A DNA stretch of 64,000 bases from JADJPO01 sp963828555. GTDB lineage: Bacteria; Actinomycetota; Actinomycetes; Actinomycetales; Kineosporiaceae. Below the pieces are notes generated by a model. It was given only the letters and a program-made list of their open reading frames with translations. It was not told the DNA's origin and searched no databases. The DNA is taken from assembly GCA_963828555.1 (NCBI GenBank), contig CAWHEL010000002.1:1054001-1118000 (forward strand). Direction: 5' to 3'. This document shows positions 47,714 to 57,223 of the stretch, piece after piece. Numbering within the stretch: the first letter of the stretch is position 1; each line of letters starts with the position of its first letter. Both the position numbers and the translations under genes were made by a program.

Positions 47714-49162
47714 CTACCAGAGCCGGGCCACCAGGGCGTCGGGCCGGTTGTCGACCACACCTCCGACCGGGTCGTCGGCCGTGGTCGGGTCCTCGGCCTC
47801 GTCGACCGGCACTCGCACCGGGTCCAGCAGCGGATTGCGGGCCATCCGCACCGCCTGCACCGCGAGCCACCCGATCGCCGCACACCGGATCAGCAGCAGC
47901 AGGAGGTAGAACCCGGCCGGCAGGCCGCGGTTGGCGTCGCTGGACGCGGCGATGTAGAGCCAGACGCCGACGAAGTAGGCCACCTCGGCTCCGGCCCAGA
48001 TCAGATGGTCCCGCCAGCGCAGACCGGCCAGCGCCACCAGCGGCAGCAGCAGCAGCGAGGCCTGCGGCGGCAGTGACTTGACCACCAGCAGTCCGCTGGC
48101 CACAGCGAACAAAGCCAGGTGCGCCGTCCGCGGCCGGTGCCTCACGGTGAGGGCGAGCAGCACGGTGGCCAGCGCGACGGCGACCAGGCCGAGCAGGGTG
48201 ATCGTGGTGGAGACCGGCCCACCGATCGCCCCGGCGGAGTACCAGAACTTCACCGAGCTGGGCTTGCTCTGTTGCAGCAGAGACGGGATCAGCCAGAGCG
48301 AGCCATAGCCCGGCGGGGAGTCCTTCCACGTCTGCCAACTGCTCTCCAGCGCCTGCATCGGCGCGCTGAACAGGATCAGCCGGACGGCGATCCACACCGC
48401 GAGCGCGCCGGCGGCCCCGACCAGCCAGGCGTGCATCCGCCCGGCCCGCAGGCACACGCCGAGCAGCGCGAACACCAGCAGCGCAGTCACTGGGCGCGAG
48501 CACACGGCCAGGCCGAGGAACACCCCAGCGGCCAGGGGTCTCGACCGCGACCAGGCCCAGAACATCGCTGCCACGAAGGCGACCGCGAGCAACTCGTAGT
48601 TCAGCAGGCCGGCGGTCAGGATCACCGGGGCGACGGCGAGATGCGCGGCATCCCAGCGCCGTCGCCGTCCGGCGGCCAGGGCGGTGGCGATCACAGAGGC
48701 GATCAGGATGGCGCCGAGCAGCACTGCGGAGACGTCGAAGAAGCGCCGCGCCTCCTGCACCGGTGCCCCCGGGTCGGTGTCGACGCCCCAGGCCGAGTCG
48801 ACGACACCCGAGACCACCCACATGAGGGCGCCGGCCAACGGTGGCTGGCCGAGCCCGTCGGGGCCGATCGCCTCCATCAGCGAGGGCCGGCCGGGCGTGC
48901 CCAGCGACTCCGAACCGTAGAGCACCGGGGTATCGCTGTAGCAGGCGTGCCAGAACTGGTCGGGCGTCGTCCAGCCCTGCGCCCGGCAGTGCTGCTTGCC
49001 CACCACGGCCAGCGACATGGTCAGGGTGGCCAGGAGCACCAGTACCGGCAACGCCCGCCAGAATCCTGCGCCGCCCGCCAGCCGACGCCCGGCCGGGCCA
49101 CCGGCGATGGCGCTGGCGACCCGGACGACCGGATCGGAGCGCGAGGGTGCGCTGACGCTCAC
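47714..49162 (-). CDS. GT87-family polyprenol-sugar-dependent mannosyltransferase-like membrane protein
   Basis: A 482-residue protein with about 12 helices and the GT87/DUF2029 layout (LVVGKQHCRAQGW; LLNYELLAVAFVAAMFWAWSRSRPLAAGVFLG; CSRPVTALLVF). Such GT-C enzymes move mannose or arabinose from polyprenol phosphate during cell wall lipoglycan synthesis. An equivalent membrane glycosyltransferase (Rv0051) follows ponA1 in Mycobacterium (from memory). GTG 49162 overlaps the PBP stop by 4 bases. Confidence 0.8.
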   Translation of the reverse strand: MSVSAPSRSDPVVRVASAIAGGPAGRRLAGGAGFWRALPVLVLLATLTMSLAVVGKQHCRAQGWTTPDQFWHACYSDTPVLYGSESLGTPGRPSLMEAIGPDGLGQPPLAGALMWVVSGVVDSAWGVDTDPGAPVQEARRFFDVSAVLLGAILIASVIATALAAGRRRRWDAAHLAVAPVILTAGLLNYELLAVAFVAAMFWAWSRSRPLAAGVFLGLAVCSRPVTALLVFALLGVCLRAGRMHAWLVGAAGALAVWIAVRLILFSAPMQALESSWQTWKDSPPGYGSLWLIPSLLQQSKPSSVKFWYSAGAIGGPVSTTITLLGLVAVALATVLLALTVRHRPRTAHLALFAVASGLLVVKSLPPQASLLLLPLVALAGLRWRDHLIWAGAEVAYFVGVWLYIAASSDANRGLPAGFYLLLLLIRCAAIGWLAVQAVRMARNPLLDPVRVPVDEAEDPTTADDPVGGVVDNRPDALVARLW

Positions 49163-51564
49163 CCTGGTGTTCCAAGGATCGCCGAGGGGTTGGGCTGCAG
49201 GCTCGGATCCGGCGGTACCGGCGACATGGTCGGTGACGGCTGGTCGGTCGGCTGCGGCTGATCGGAGGGGCCCGGAGAGGGCTGGTCGGTGGCGCTCGGG
49301 TCGGTGCTGGGCAGGCCCGAGGCCGAGGGGGTCTCGGTCGGGGTGGGCTTGGGTGGCGGCGCCGGGTTGACCAGGTCTCCCCCGTACGCCGGCTCGGGCA
49401 GCTGCTCAACCTCGACGCCGTCCAGGGCGGCCTTCATGTACTTGGTCCACACCCGCACCGGGAATGAACCGCCGGTGATCTCTCGGCCCTTGTACTGGCC
49501 CCAACCCTCGAGCTCACCCTCGCCGCCGTCCTTGGTCACGTTGAACAGCGCGACCGCGGTGGCGTACTGCGGGGTGAAGCCGACGAACCAGGCCGACCTG
49601 TTGCTGCTCGAGGTGCCCGTCTTGCCGGCCGCGGGGCGGCCCAGATTCTGGGCGTACTCGCCACTGCCCCGCTTGATCACCTGCTGCATCGCGTACTGGG
49701 TGTCGGCCATCACGTCGGCATCGAAGACCTGGGTCGGCTTGGGGGTGTACTTGTGCAGCACGCTGCGGTCCTCGACCCGGCTGATCGAGGTGATCGTGTA
49801 GGGCGCGGCACGCTTGCCCTGGGCGGCGATGGTCGAATAGGCCGAGGCCATGTCCAGGATGTGCGGGGCTGCCGAACCGAGCACGTTGGCGATGTTCTCG
49901 TCCAGCCCCGTCGTCGTGGCCGAGAGACCCGCCTTGACCGCCGTCTCCTTGGTGAACTTCGGCCCGACCCGCTCGTTCATCTGCGCGTACACGGTGTTGA
50001 CGGAGTTCGCCGTGGCAGTGAGCAGGTCGATCTGGCCGTATTGCGCGCCGTTGCCCCGACCGAAGTTCTTGATCTGCTCGGGGGAGTCCTTGGGCTTGTA
50101 CGGACTGCGGCCGCTGAACCGGCTCTTCAGGCTGAGCGGTTCGGCATTCTTCTTGGCCGGGTTGCCCTCGAGGGCGGCGATCAGGCCGAACACCTTGAAC
50201 GTCGACCCAGCCTGCACGTTGTCCTGGGTGACCGCGTTCCGGGAGCGGGAGTCGTCGCCGGCGTAGACCGCCACCACCGCGCCGTCCGACGGGCGCACCG
50301 TGGCCATGCCGGCCTGCGTGCCCTCGGGCCAGTCCTTTCGGGGGCCGAGCACGTCGTCCACCGTCTCGACCCCCTTGGCGATGAGGTCCTTGTTGAAGGT
50401 GGTGTCGATCCGGTAGCCGCCGGTCTGCAGATCCTCGCGGGTGAGCCCGTATTTGGCCTTGGCCTCGGCGACCACCATCTCCAGCAGGTAGCCCCGCTGA
50501 CCGGTGACGTCGACCTGGGTGGCGGCCTTCTCCACCACCGGCAAGCCGGCCGCGACGATCGTGGTCGCCTGGTCCGGATCCAGCCAGCCCTCCTCAGTCA
50601 TCGCCACCAGCACCGACTTCCAGCGCACCGTGGCGGCCGCCTTGCCGCCCTCCCACGGGTCGTACAGCTCCGGGCCGTTGATGATGCCGGCCAGATAGGC
50701 GCCCTGGGACACCGTGAGCTGGTCCGCCCTCTTGTGGAAGTAGGTACGCGCGGCCGCCTGGATGCCGTAGGCGTTGCGGCCGAAGTAGATCTTGTTGAGG
50801 TAGTCCTCGAGGATCTGCTCCTTGGGCACCTGCTGAGCCACCTTGAGCGAGATGACGAACTCGCGGGCCTTGCGTTTGACGCTGCGATCGGAGCCGAGGA
50901 AGAAGTTCTTCACGTACTGCTGGGTGATCGTCGAGCCACCCTGCAGCGAGCCCCCTCGGGCGTTGTTCCAGGCCGCCCGGATCAGGCCTCGGGGAGAGAC
51001 TCCCCGGTTGCTGTAGAAGGAGCGGTCCTCCGAGGCCAGCACGGCCTTCTGCACGTGGTCGGGCACGTCGCGGAGAGCGACCACCACCCGCTGTTCCTTC
51101 TTGAACTGCCCGATCGCGGTCTTGCCGTCCGAATAGACGACCGTGGAGGTCTGCGGCAGGTCGGAGGCCTGAACGCTGGGGATCGGGGTGAGGGCGTAGA
51201 AGGTGGCGAACGCGATCACCAGGGCGGCGGCGGTCAGGCCCCCGCTGCCGAAGACGAGCTTCCAGGACGGCAGCCAGCGGAGCAGGCCGCGTCGTCCGCT
51301 GCGGGGGTAGTCGATCAGGCGTCGCCTGCCCGACGGCGTCCCGGCCGGTCTGACCTGCTTCGGGGAGCGTCCGGGCTTCCCCGGACGGCGGCCGGCGCGT
51401 GAGCCAGACCCGAAATCGTCAGGGCGGCTGAAGAAGGTCTCCGGGGTGGGTGCGGCCTGACCGGAGCCCGGGTGAGCTCGCTCGTTCCACCACTGAGGCT
51501 GCTGCCCGTCCATCGGATCCGGCTGTTTCCTGCCTGCCACGTGTTCGTTCCTCGGGGTCGTCAC
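49159..51564 (-). CDS. ponA: Class A penicillin-binding protein (PBP1-like)
   Basis: A ~801-residue bifunctional peptidoglycan synthase. After a cytoplasmic basic N-terminus and one transmembrane helix (GGLTAAALVIAFATFYAL), the GT51 domain has EDRSFYSNRGV and the TITQQYVKNFFLG block; the transpeptidase domain has STFK (nucleophile Ser), SVN and KTGTSSSN. A ~60-residue Pro/Ser/Thr-rich tail ends the protein. GTG 51564 is chosen; ATG 51513 would remove 17 residues. It precedes padR divergently and is coupled to the GT87 gene. Confidence 0.92.
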   Translation of the reverse strand: MTTPRNEHVAGRKQPDPMDGQQPQWWNERAHPGSGQAAPTPETFFSRPDDFGSGSRAGRRPGKPGRSPKQVRPAGTPSGRRRLIDYPRSGRRGLLRWLPSWKLVFGSGGLTAAALVIAFATFYALTPIPSVQASDLPQTSTVVYSDGKTAIGQFKKEQRVVVALRDVPDHVQKAVLASEDRSFYSNRGVSPRGLIRAAWNNARGGSLQGGSTITQQYVKNFFLGSDRSVKRKAREFVISLKVAQQVPKEQILEDYLNKIYFGRNAYGIQAAARTYFHKRADQLTVSQGAYLAGIINGPELYDPWEGGKAAATVRWKSVLVAMTEEGWLDPDQATTIVAAGLPVVEKAATQVDVTGQRGYLLEMVVAEAKAKYGLTREDLQTGGYRIDTTFNKDLIAKGVETVDDVLGPRKDWPEGTQAGMATVRPSDGAVVAVYAGDDSRSRNAVTQDNVQAGSTFKVFGLIAALEGNPAKKNAEPLSLKSRFSGRSPYKPKDSPEQIKNFGRGNGAQYGQIDLLTATANSVNTVYAQMNERVGPKFTKETAVKAGLSATTTGLDENIANVLGSAAPHILDMASAYSTIAAQGKRAAPYTITSISRVEDRSVLHKYTPKPTQVFDADVMADTQYAMQQVIKRGSGEYAQNLGRPAAGKTGTSSSNRSAWFVGFTPQYATAVALFNVTKDGGEGELEGWGQYKGREITGGSFPVRVWTKYMKAALDGVEVEQLPEPAYGGDLVNPAPPPKPTPTETPSASGLPSTDPSATDQPSPGPSDQPQPTDQPSPTMSPVPPDPSLQPNPSAILGTPG

Positions 51565-51696
51565 TGGGGGCCACTCGGGGTTCGTCGCGCCGGCCCAGGC
51601 TACGCCGCCCGGGTGAGTGGCCCGGCACCGAAAGCCGGCCTTCACAGGAAATCCCGGGCGGCACTTGCGCGATGCCGCCGGTACACCTAGCGTTCG

Positions 51697-51717
51697 GATG
51701 TATCGGCCCGATACATC
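51697..51717. promoter_or_regulatory. PadR-type operator, perfect 9-bp inverted repeat
   Basis: GATGTATCG (51697-51705) and CGATACATC (51709-51717) are perfect inverted repeats with a 3-base spacer, including the ATGT/ACAT half-sites typical of PadR targets. It lies 35 bases before the padR start and probably controls padR-ino1. Confidence 0.65.
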
Positions 51718-51751
51718 ATCCAGATGTAACACAGTTGTTTGAGGAGGGCAC

Positions 51752-52372
51752 ATGGGGCGTCGCGCCGATGTTCTCGAACTCGCCGTCCTCGGCGTCCTGC
51801 ACGAGGCCCCGATGCACGGCTACCAGGTACGTCAGCTGCTGAACACCCGGCTCGGGGTGTTCCGGTCCCTCTCCTACGGCACCCTCTACCCGGCCCTGAA
51901 GGCACTGCTCGGCCGCGGCTGGATCCGCGAGATCACTCCTGCCGGGCCGGCCGACGCACCGGTGGGCGCCCTCGGCGGCGCCCTGACCGGCAAGCGCGCC
52001 CGGATCGTGTACGAGATCACTGCAGTGGGCAAGGAGCACTTCCAGGGCCTGGTCGCCGAGTCCGGCCCACAGGCCTGGGAGGACGGCACCTTCGACGTCC
52101 ACTTCGCCTTCTTCGCCCGCACGGACGCCGCCACCCGGCTGCGGATCCTGGAGGGCCGCCGGATGCGGCTGCAGGAGCGTCGCGAGGCGGCCCGTGCCGC
52201 CATGGTGCGCACCCGCGAACGCCGCGACAACTACACCCTCGAACTCCAGCAGCACGGGCTGGAGGCGGTCGAGCGCGACGTCCGGTGGCTGGACGAACTG
52301 ATCGATTCCGAGCGGGCCAGCAACATGACCCACCTGCACGACCCGGACAAGCCGGCTGCTGCAACGGACTGA
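51752..52372 (+). CDS. PadR-family transcriptional regulator
   Basis: A 206-residue PadR regulator: LAVLGVLHEAPMHGYQVRQLLNTRLG and SYGTLYPALKALLGRGWI form the N-terminal winged-helix (about 8-80), and a long helical C-terminus mediates dimerisation. In Mycobacterium the ino1 neighbour Rv0047c is a PadR protein, so it probably controls inositol synthesis. ATG 51752 follows GAGGAGGG. It is 45 bases upstream of ino1. Confidence 0.93.
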   Translation: MGRRADVLELAVLGVLHEAPMHGYQVRQLLNTRLGVFRSLSYGTLYPALKALLGRGWIREITPAGPADAPVGALGGALTGKRARIVYEITAVGKEHFQGLVAESGPQAWEDGTFDVHFAFFARTDAATRLRILEGRRMRLQERREAARAAMVRTRERRDNYTLELQQHGLEAVERDVRWLDELIDSERASNMTHLHDPDKPAAATD

Positions 52373-52417
52373 CTCTCTCCCTTTTCCTGACAGTTCATTT
52401 CGACGGAGGTCATACAC

Positions 52418-53491
52418 ATGGGTTCGATCCGCGTCGCCATCGTCGGGGTCGGCAACTGCGCCGCCTCGCTGGTCCAGGGCGTCCACTACTACCGGGAGGC
52501 CGACGCGTCGGGCACGGTGCCCGGCCTGATGCACGTGCAGTTCGGTGACTACCACGTGCGCGACATCGAGTTCGTGGCCGCGTTCGACGTCGACGGCAAG
52601 AAGGTCGGGCTCGACCTGGCCGAGGCGATCGGTGCCAGCGAGAACAACACGATCAAGATCTGCGACGTGCCGCCGCTGGGCGTCACCGTGCAGCGCGGGC
52701 ACACCCTGGACGGGCTGGGCAAGTACTACCGGGAGACGATCACCGAGTCGGACGAGGCTCCGGTCGACGTGGTGGCGGCGCTGCGTGAGGCGCAGGTCGA
52801 CGTCCTGATCTCCTACCTGCCGGTGGGGTCGGAGGACGCCGACAAGTTCTACGCCCAGTGCGCGATCGACGCGAAGGTGGCCTTCGTGAACGCCCTTCCG
52901 GTGTTCATCGCCTCCGACCCGGTGTGGGCCAAGAAGTTCGAGGACGCCGGGGTGCCGATCATCGGTGACGACATCAAGTCCCAGGTCGGCGCCACGATCA
53001 CGCACCGGGTGATGGCGCGGCTGTTCGAGGACCGCGGGGTTGTCCTCGACCGGACGTACCAGCTGAATGTCGGCGGCAACATGGACTTCAAGAACATGCT
53101 GGAGCGGGACCGGCTGGAGTCCAAGAAGATCTCCAAGACCCAGGCCGTCACCTCGAACCTCGACCACGACCTGGGCGCGCGAAACGTGCACATCGGGCCG
53201 AGCGACTATGTGCAGTGGCTGGACGACCGCAAGTGGGCCTACGTGCGACTCGAGGGCCGTGCGTTCGGCGACGTGCCGCTGAACCTGGAGTACAAGCTCG
53301 AGGTGTGGGACTCCCCCAACTCGGCCGGAGTGATCATCGACGCGCTGCGCGCCGCGAAGATCGCCAAGGACCGGGGCGTCGGCGGGCCGGTGCTTCCGGC
53401 GGCCGCCTACTTCATGAAGTCCCCGCCCGTTCAGATGGAGGACCGCGCCGCCCGCGAGACCCTCGAGTCATTCATCCGCAACGACTCCTGA
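52418..53491 (+). CDS. ino1: myo-Inositol-1-phosphate synthase
   Basis: A 357-residue enzyme that converts glucose 6-phosphate to inositol 1-phosphate, the first step towards phosphatidylinositol and mycothiol. Short actinobacterial form: VAIVGVGNCAASLVQG (NAD-binding), IKSQVGATITHRVMARLF, and LNVGGNMDFKNMLERDRLESKK carrying active-site Lys and Asp residues. ATG 52418 has GACGGAGG upstream. Presumably regulated by the adjacent PadR protein. Confidence 0.96.
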   Translation: MGSIRVAIVGVGNCAASLVQGVHYYREADASGTVPGLMHVQFGDYHVRDIEFVAAFDVDGKKVGLDLAEAIGASENNTIKICDVPPLGVTVQRGHTLDGLGKYYRETITESDEAPVDVVAALREAQVDVLISYLPVGSEDADKFYAQCAIDAKVAFVNALPVFIASDPVWAKKFEDAGVPIIGDDIKSQVGATITHRVMARLFEDRGVVLDRTYQLNVGGNMDFKNMLERDRLESKKISKTQAVTSNLDHDLGARNVHIGPSDYVQWLDDRKWAYVRLEGRAFGDVPLNLEYKLEVWDSPNSAGVIIDALRAAKIAKDRGVGGPVLPAAAYFMKSPPVQMEDRAARETLESFIRNDS

Positions 53492-53514
53492 CCCCTTCCA
53501 CCCGCGCTGAACCT

Positions 53515-53590
53515 GCTCATGCTCCGCGGGGGTACATGAAGCGGCGCTCAGCGGCCCCGAAACGTGTACCCCTGCGGAGCATGAGCGGGT
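53515..53590. terminator. 22-bp hairpin plus T-run after ino1
   Basis: Bases 53515-53536 (GCTCATGCTCCGCGGGGGTACA region) pair with 53565-53586 (21 of 22), with a 28-base loop, followed by GCGGGTTTT. It separates ino1 from the convergent Fe-ADH gene and likely terminates both directions. Confidence 0.8.
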
Positions 53591-53592
53591 TT

Positions 53593-54777
53593 TCAGCGGG
53601 TGGTGAGGGAGAGGGCTCGGCGGTAGGCGGCGGAGATGTCGGCGGGGGTCCAGGGGCCGGGCTCGACCGGGATCCAGCCGACCCGGGCGGCCTCGGTGAG
53701 CGGCTCGACGTCGGCCTCGGTCACGCCCGACGCGGCCAGGGTCGGGCAGCTGATCTCCGCCAGCAGCCGGCGGACGGCGCGGACGGCGCGCCTGCCGTCG
53801 CGCGAGCCGTCGTCCGGCTCACCCATGGCGTCGGCGACCCGCTCGAACCGCTCCGGCACGTACTGCCGGTCGTGCTCCATCGACTCGGCGAGCACCAGGG
53901 CCACGGTCAGCCCGTGCGGCAGGTGGTGCCGGCTGCTGAGCCCGTGGGCGAGCGAGTGCTCCGTACCGGCCTCGCTGACGTTCATCGCCAGACCGGCCAG
54001 CAGAGCGGCACAGCTCATCTCGGTGCGGGCGTCGAGATCCTCGGGGGTGGCGAGCACCGCAGGCAGTGCCCGGGTGGCCAGCCGCACCGCCTCCAGGCCC
54101 AGCCCGTCCCCGACCGGGGTGTGCACACTGGAGATCACCGACCCGATGGCCTGCCCGAGCGCATCCACCCCGCCCCACAGCGTCGGGCCGGCGGGCAGGG
54201 TCAGGGTCAGCCGGGGGTCGACCAGGCAGTGCTGGGCCCGGTTGAGCGGGCTCGGCGCGGCCACCTTCAGACCAGTGGCCGGATCGGTCATCACCACCCC
54301 TCCGGTCACCTCACTTCCCGTTCCCGCCGTGGTGGGCACAGTGATCAGCGGGATGCTCGGACCGGTCAACGACTCCGGCTCGCCGGGCCAGGTGTAGCGC
54401 GCGATCGAGCCCGGGTTGGTCAGCAGAGCCCGGGCCCCCTTCGCGGTGTCCATCGCCGAACCTCCGCCGAGGGCCACCACCGCATCGGCCTGCCCGGCGG
54501 CGGTGCCCAGGCGCAGCTGTGAACCCACGGCATCCACCGAGGCGAGAGTGGGTTCGCCTGGAGCCACCTCCGCCACGACGACGCGCATCGCTCGGCGATC
54601 GAGGTCGGTCAGCATCGACGTCACCAGGGGCGCGGTCAGCAGGAAGGGGTCGACGATCAGGAACGGGGCGCGAGAGCCCTCCCCCGCCAGCACCTCCCCC
54701 AGGCGGTCGAGCGCCCCGCACCCGAAGTCGATCCTGACCGGTAGGTGATTCCGGAAGTCCGGGACCTGGGGGGCCAT
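53593..54777 (-). CDS. Iron-containing alcohol dehydrogenase family protein
   Basis: A 394-residue Fe-ADH-fold protein. ALGGGSAMDTAKGARALL (about residue 95) is the NAD(P)-binding motif, VPTTAGTGSEVT follows, and the metal-site segments are WGGVDALGQAIGS and EHSLAHGLSSRHHLPHGL. In the usual DALxHA motif the His is Gln here, so one of four metal ligands is changed; activity is uncertain. Substrate unknown. ATG 54777. Confidence 0.85.
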   Translation of the reverse strand: MAPQVPDFRNHLPVRIDFGCGALDRLGEVLAGEGSRAPFLIVDPFLLTAPLVTSMLTDLDRRAMRVVVAEVAPGEPTLASVDAVGSQLRLGTAAGQADAVVALGGGSAMDTAKGARALLTNPGSIARYTWPGEPESLTGPSIPLITVPTTAGTGSEVTGGVVMTDPATGLKVAAPSPLNRAQHCLVDPRLTLTLPAGPTLWGGVDALGQAIGSVISSVHTPVGDGLGLEAVRLATRALPAVLATPEDLDARTEMSCAALLAGLAMNVSEAGTEHSLAHGLSSRHHLPHGLTVALVLAESMEHDRQYVPERFERVADAMGEPDDGSRDGRRAVRAVRRLLAEISCPTLAASGVTEADVEPLTEAARVGWIPVEPGPWTPADISAAYRRALSLTTR

Positions 54778-54831
54778 GTGCGTCTCCTGCCGAACTCGCG
54801 GGCCTGCAGCGAGGCGTGATCACGGCCCAAT

Positions 54832-55680
54832 CTAGGCGTATGTGTCCCCCGGCACGGGGCGACCTACGTCGATCCCGTACTCGGCGATCACCGGGGCGTG
54901 ATCACTCCAACGCTCGGCGTAGCTCGACGCCCGATCGGCCTGGCACGCCACGACCCGGGCACCCAGGTCCGGGCTGGCCAACTGGTAGTCGATCCGCCAC
55001 CCGGAGTCGTTGTCGAAGGCCTTCCCGCGCCAGGACCACCAGGTGTAGGGCCCCGGGCCCGGGCCCGCCTGTACCCGGTGCACATCCACCCAGCCCGCGT
55101 CGTCCAGCAGTCGGTCGAACCAGGCACGCTCCTGGGGCAGGAATCCGGCCTTGCCCCGATTGCCCTTCCAGTTCTTCAGGTCCACCTCGCGGTGCGCCAC
55201 GTTCAGGTCGCCGGTGAGCACCACATGCCGTCCGTCGGCGACGAGGGTGGCCACCCGGGCCGCGGCCGCGTCCAGGAAGTGGTACTTCTCCTCCTGCCGC
55301 GCGGTGCCGGCCTGCCCGGTGTGCACGTAGGCCGAGATCACTGTGAGCAGGCCAGCACCGGACGACGTGGCGTCCAGCGTGAGGTCGAGCTCGACCCATC
55401 GGCCGGTGCCGTCGAACGGCCCGGCCGTCTCGGGCAGCCCCACCCGGACGGCGTGCGGCGACGTCCGGCTCAGCACCGCGACCCCCGCCCGCCCCCTGGT
55501 CAGCGCCTCGGCGTGCACACCGTGCCATCCCGGGCCGACCGCCTCGGTGAGCTGATGGTCGTCGGCACGCACCTCCTGCAGGCAGAGCAGGTCGGGACTG
55601 CGCTCCGCCAGCCACGCGCCCATCCCCCGCCGGGCCGCAGCCCGGATGCCGTTGACGTTGACGGTGGCGACCCTCAGCAC
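54832..55680 (-). CDS. xth: Exodeoxyribonuclease III
   Basis: A 282-residue apurinic endonuclease/3' exonuclease of the ExoIII (XthA) family. NVNGIRAAARRG, LCLQEVRADDHQL (Mg-binding Glu), LTGDLNVAHREVD (Asp-Asn) and the final RWSDHAPVIAEY (Asp-His) are the four catalytic blocks. It acts in base excision repair. ATG start at 55680. Confidence 0.95.
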   Translation of the reverse strand: MLRVATVNVNGIRAAARRGMGAWLAERSPDLLCLQEVRADDHQLTEAVGPGWHGVHAEALTRGRAGVAVLSRTSPHAVRVGLPETAGPFDGTGRWVELDLTLDATSSGAGLLTVISAYVHTGQAGTARQEEKYHFLDAAAARVATLVADGRHVVLTGDLNVAHREVDLKNWKGNRGKAGFLPQERAWFDRLLDDAGWVDVHRVQAGPGPGPYTWWSWRGKAFDNDSGWRIDYQLASPDLGARVVACQADRASSYAERWSDHAPVIAEYGIDVGRPVPGDTYA

Positions 55681-55742
55681 GCCCGTATCCTCCCCGGTCC
55701 GGAACGTGTTGGCCGGCGACGGCGAGCCACTGAGGCCCCCGG

Positions 55743-55802
55743 ATTCACCACAACCTCCAAAGACAACGATGACTACGCCGACCAGCTGGGGTTGTGGTGA
55801 AT
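55743..55802. terminator. 13-bp perfect hairpin with long loop after the GS-like gene
   Basis: ATTCACCACAACC (55743-55755) pairs exactly with GGTTGTGGTGAAT (55790-55802), extended outward by a CCCCG/CGGGG pair with a bulged T. The 34-base loop is larger than usual. It lies 39 bases past the glutamine synthetase-like gene's stop on the minus strand and before exonuclease III. Confidence 0.65.
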
Positions 55803-55840
55803 TCGGGGTGGTGTCGCGACCGAAATCGCAGACCGACCCG

Positions 55841-57205
55841 TCAGATCAGCTCGAAGTAGCGCTCGCGCTCCCAGTCGGTCACCGAGTCCAGGAAGGAGTC
55901 CCATTCGAATCGGCCCAGCGTGGCGTAGTGATCGACCACGGAGGCGCCGACGGCTCCGCGCGTGTGGGCGGACACCGCGAACGCCGCCACCGCCTCGCCC
56001 AGGTGCGCCGGGCCACCGGCCGGGTGGTCGTAGGGGTTTCCGGTGGTGGCCGGGCCCGGGTCGCTGCCCTGGGCCAGCCCATCGCGCACGCTCGCCAGCA
56101 GCGCGGTCAGCACCAGGTAGGGATTGGCGTCGGCCCCGGGCAGGCGGAACTCCAACCGCATGTCGTCGGGGTGGTGTCCGATCACCCGGACCGAGCAGAA
56201 GCGATGATCGATGCCCCAGGTGCTGCCCCAGCCGGCGGCGTCCTGGCTGCGCAGCCGGCGGTAGGAGTTCACCGTCGGCGCATACCAGGCCATCCACTCC
56301 CCGGCCCGGCCGAGGGCCCCGCCGATCGCGGCCCGAAGGGCCGGAGCCACGTGGTGCTCGGCGCCGTCGGACCAGAACACTCCTCGGCCCTGCGTGTCAC
56401 GGACCGATAGGTGCACATGGCAGGAGGAGCCCGGGCCGCCGTCGAAAGGTTTGGCCATGAAGGTGGCCGCCATCCCGGCCCGCCCCGCCAGGCTCCGGGT
56501 AGCCAGCTTGTACAGGGAATGCCGGTCGGCCATCGCCAGCGGCTCGCCGTGCCGCAGCGTGGTCTCCCACTGCCCTAGGCCCCACTCGCCCTGGGCCGCC
56601 TCGACGTCGATCCCGCTCGCCTGCAGCCGGTTTCGCAGGTCGGCGAAGAACGGCTCGTAGGCCTCGCCCTCGTAGAGGGAGTAGTCGGCAGGGCTGAGCG
56701 TGGTCGGTTCGAGCCCGCGGTAGCCGGTTTTGCGGGCCCGGCGATGGGTGCCCCGGTAGAGGTAGAACTCCAATTCGGTGCCGACCGAGGGGACCAGTCC
56801 GAGGCGTTGCCAGGCAGCCAGTTCCGCGCGCAACAACGATCGTGGAGCGACCGCGGACGGCGTGCCGTCGGCCTCGACGGCGTCCGCCAGGCAGATCGCG
56901 GTGCGGTCCAGCCAGCCGGCCCGGCGCAGGGTGCCGAGGTCCGGGTGCAACGCGATGTCGCCCATCCCCGTGTGCATCCCGGTGTAGTCCAGGGCGCCTG
57001 TGGCGAGCAGCGTCGCGTCCTGGGCGATGTCCCAGCCGAAGACACAGGTGGAGACGTGGATCCCGGTGTCGGCCACCGCCTGGTGGAACCCGGCGACGGT
57101 GGTCCGCCGCCCGATCAGACGGCCCTGGACGTCCGGTGCCGCGACCACCACGGTGTCGAACGCGCCGTCCAGGTCCTCCGGCGACAGGAGTGGATCGATT
57201 GCCAT
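55841..57205 (-). CDS. Glutamine synthetase-like (gamma-glutamylpolyamine synthetase-type)
   Basis: A 454-residue GS-fold ATP-dependent ligase. The Mg/ATP site is seen in VGTELEFYLYRG, GEWGLGQWETTLRHG, SSCHVHLSV, NSYRRL and MRLEFRLPGADANPYL. The missing adenylylation Tyr region and the operon with an aldehyde dehydrogenase suggest a PuuA/GlnA3-type enzyme that gamma-glutamylates an amine, rather than nitrogen assimilation. ATG 57205. It is 18 bases after the aldehyde dehydrogenase gene. Confidence 0.85.
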   Translation of the reverse strand: MAIDPLLSPEDLDGAFDTVVVAAPDVQGRLIGRRTTVAGFHQAVADTGIHVSTCVFGWDIAQDATLLATGALDYTGMHTGMGDIALHPDLGTLRRAGWLDRTAICLADAVEADGTPSAVAPRSLLRAELAAWQRLGLVPSVGTELEFYLYRGTHRRARKTGYRGLEPTTLSPADYSLYEGEAYEPFFADLRNRLQASGIDVEAAQGEWGLGQWETTLRHGEPLAMADRHSLYKLATRSLAGRAGMAATFMAKPFDGGPGSSCHVHLSVRDTQGRGVFWSDGAEHHVAPALRAAIGGALGRAGEWMAWYAPTVNSYRRLRSQDAAGWGSTWGIDHRFCSVRVIGHHPDDMRLEFRLPGADANPYLVLTALLASVRDGLAQGSDPGPATTGNPYDHPAGGPAHLGEAVAAFAVSAHTRGAVGASVVDHYATLGRFEWDSFLDSVTDWERERYFELI

Positions 57206-57223
57206 CCTCGGGGTGCCTTCCTG

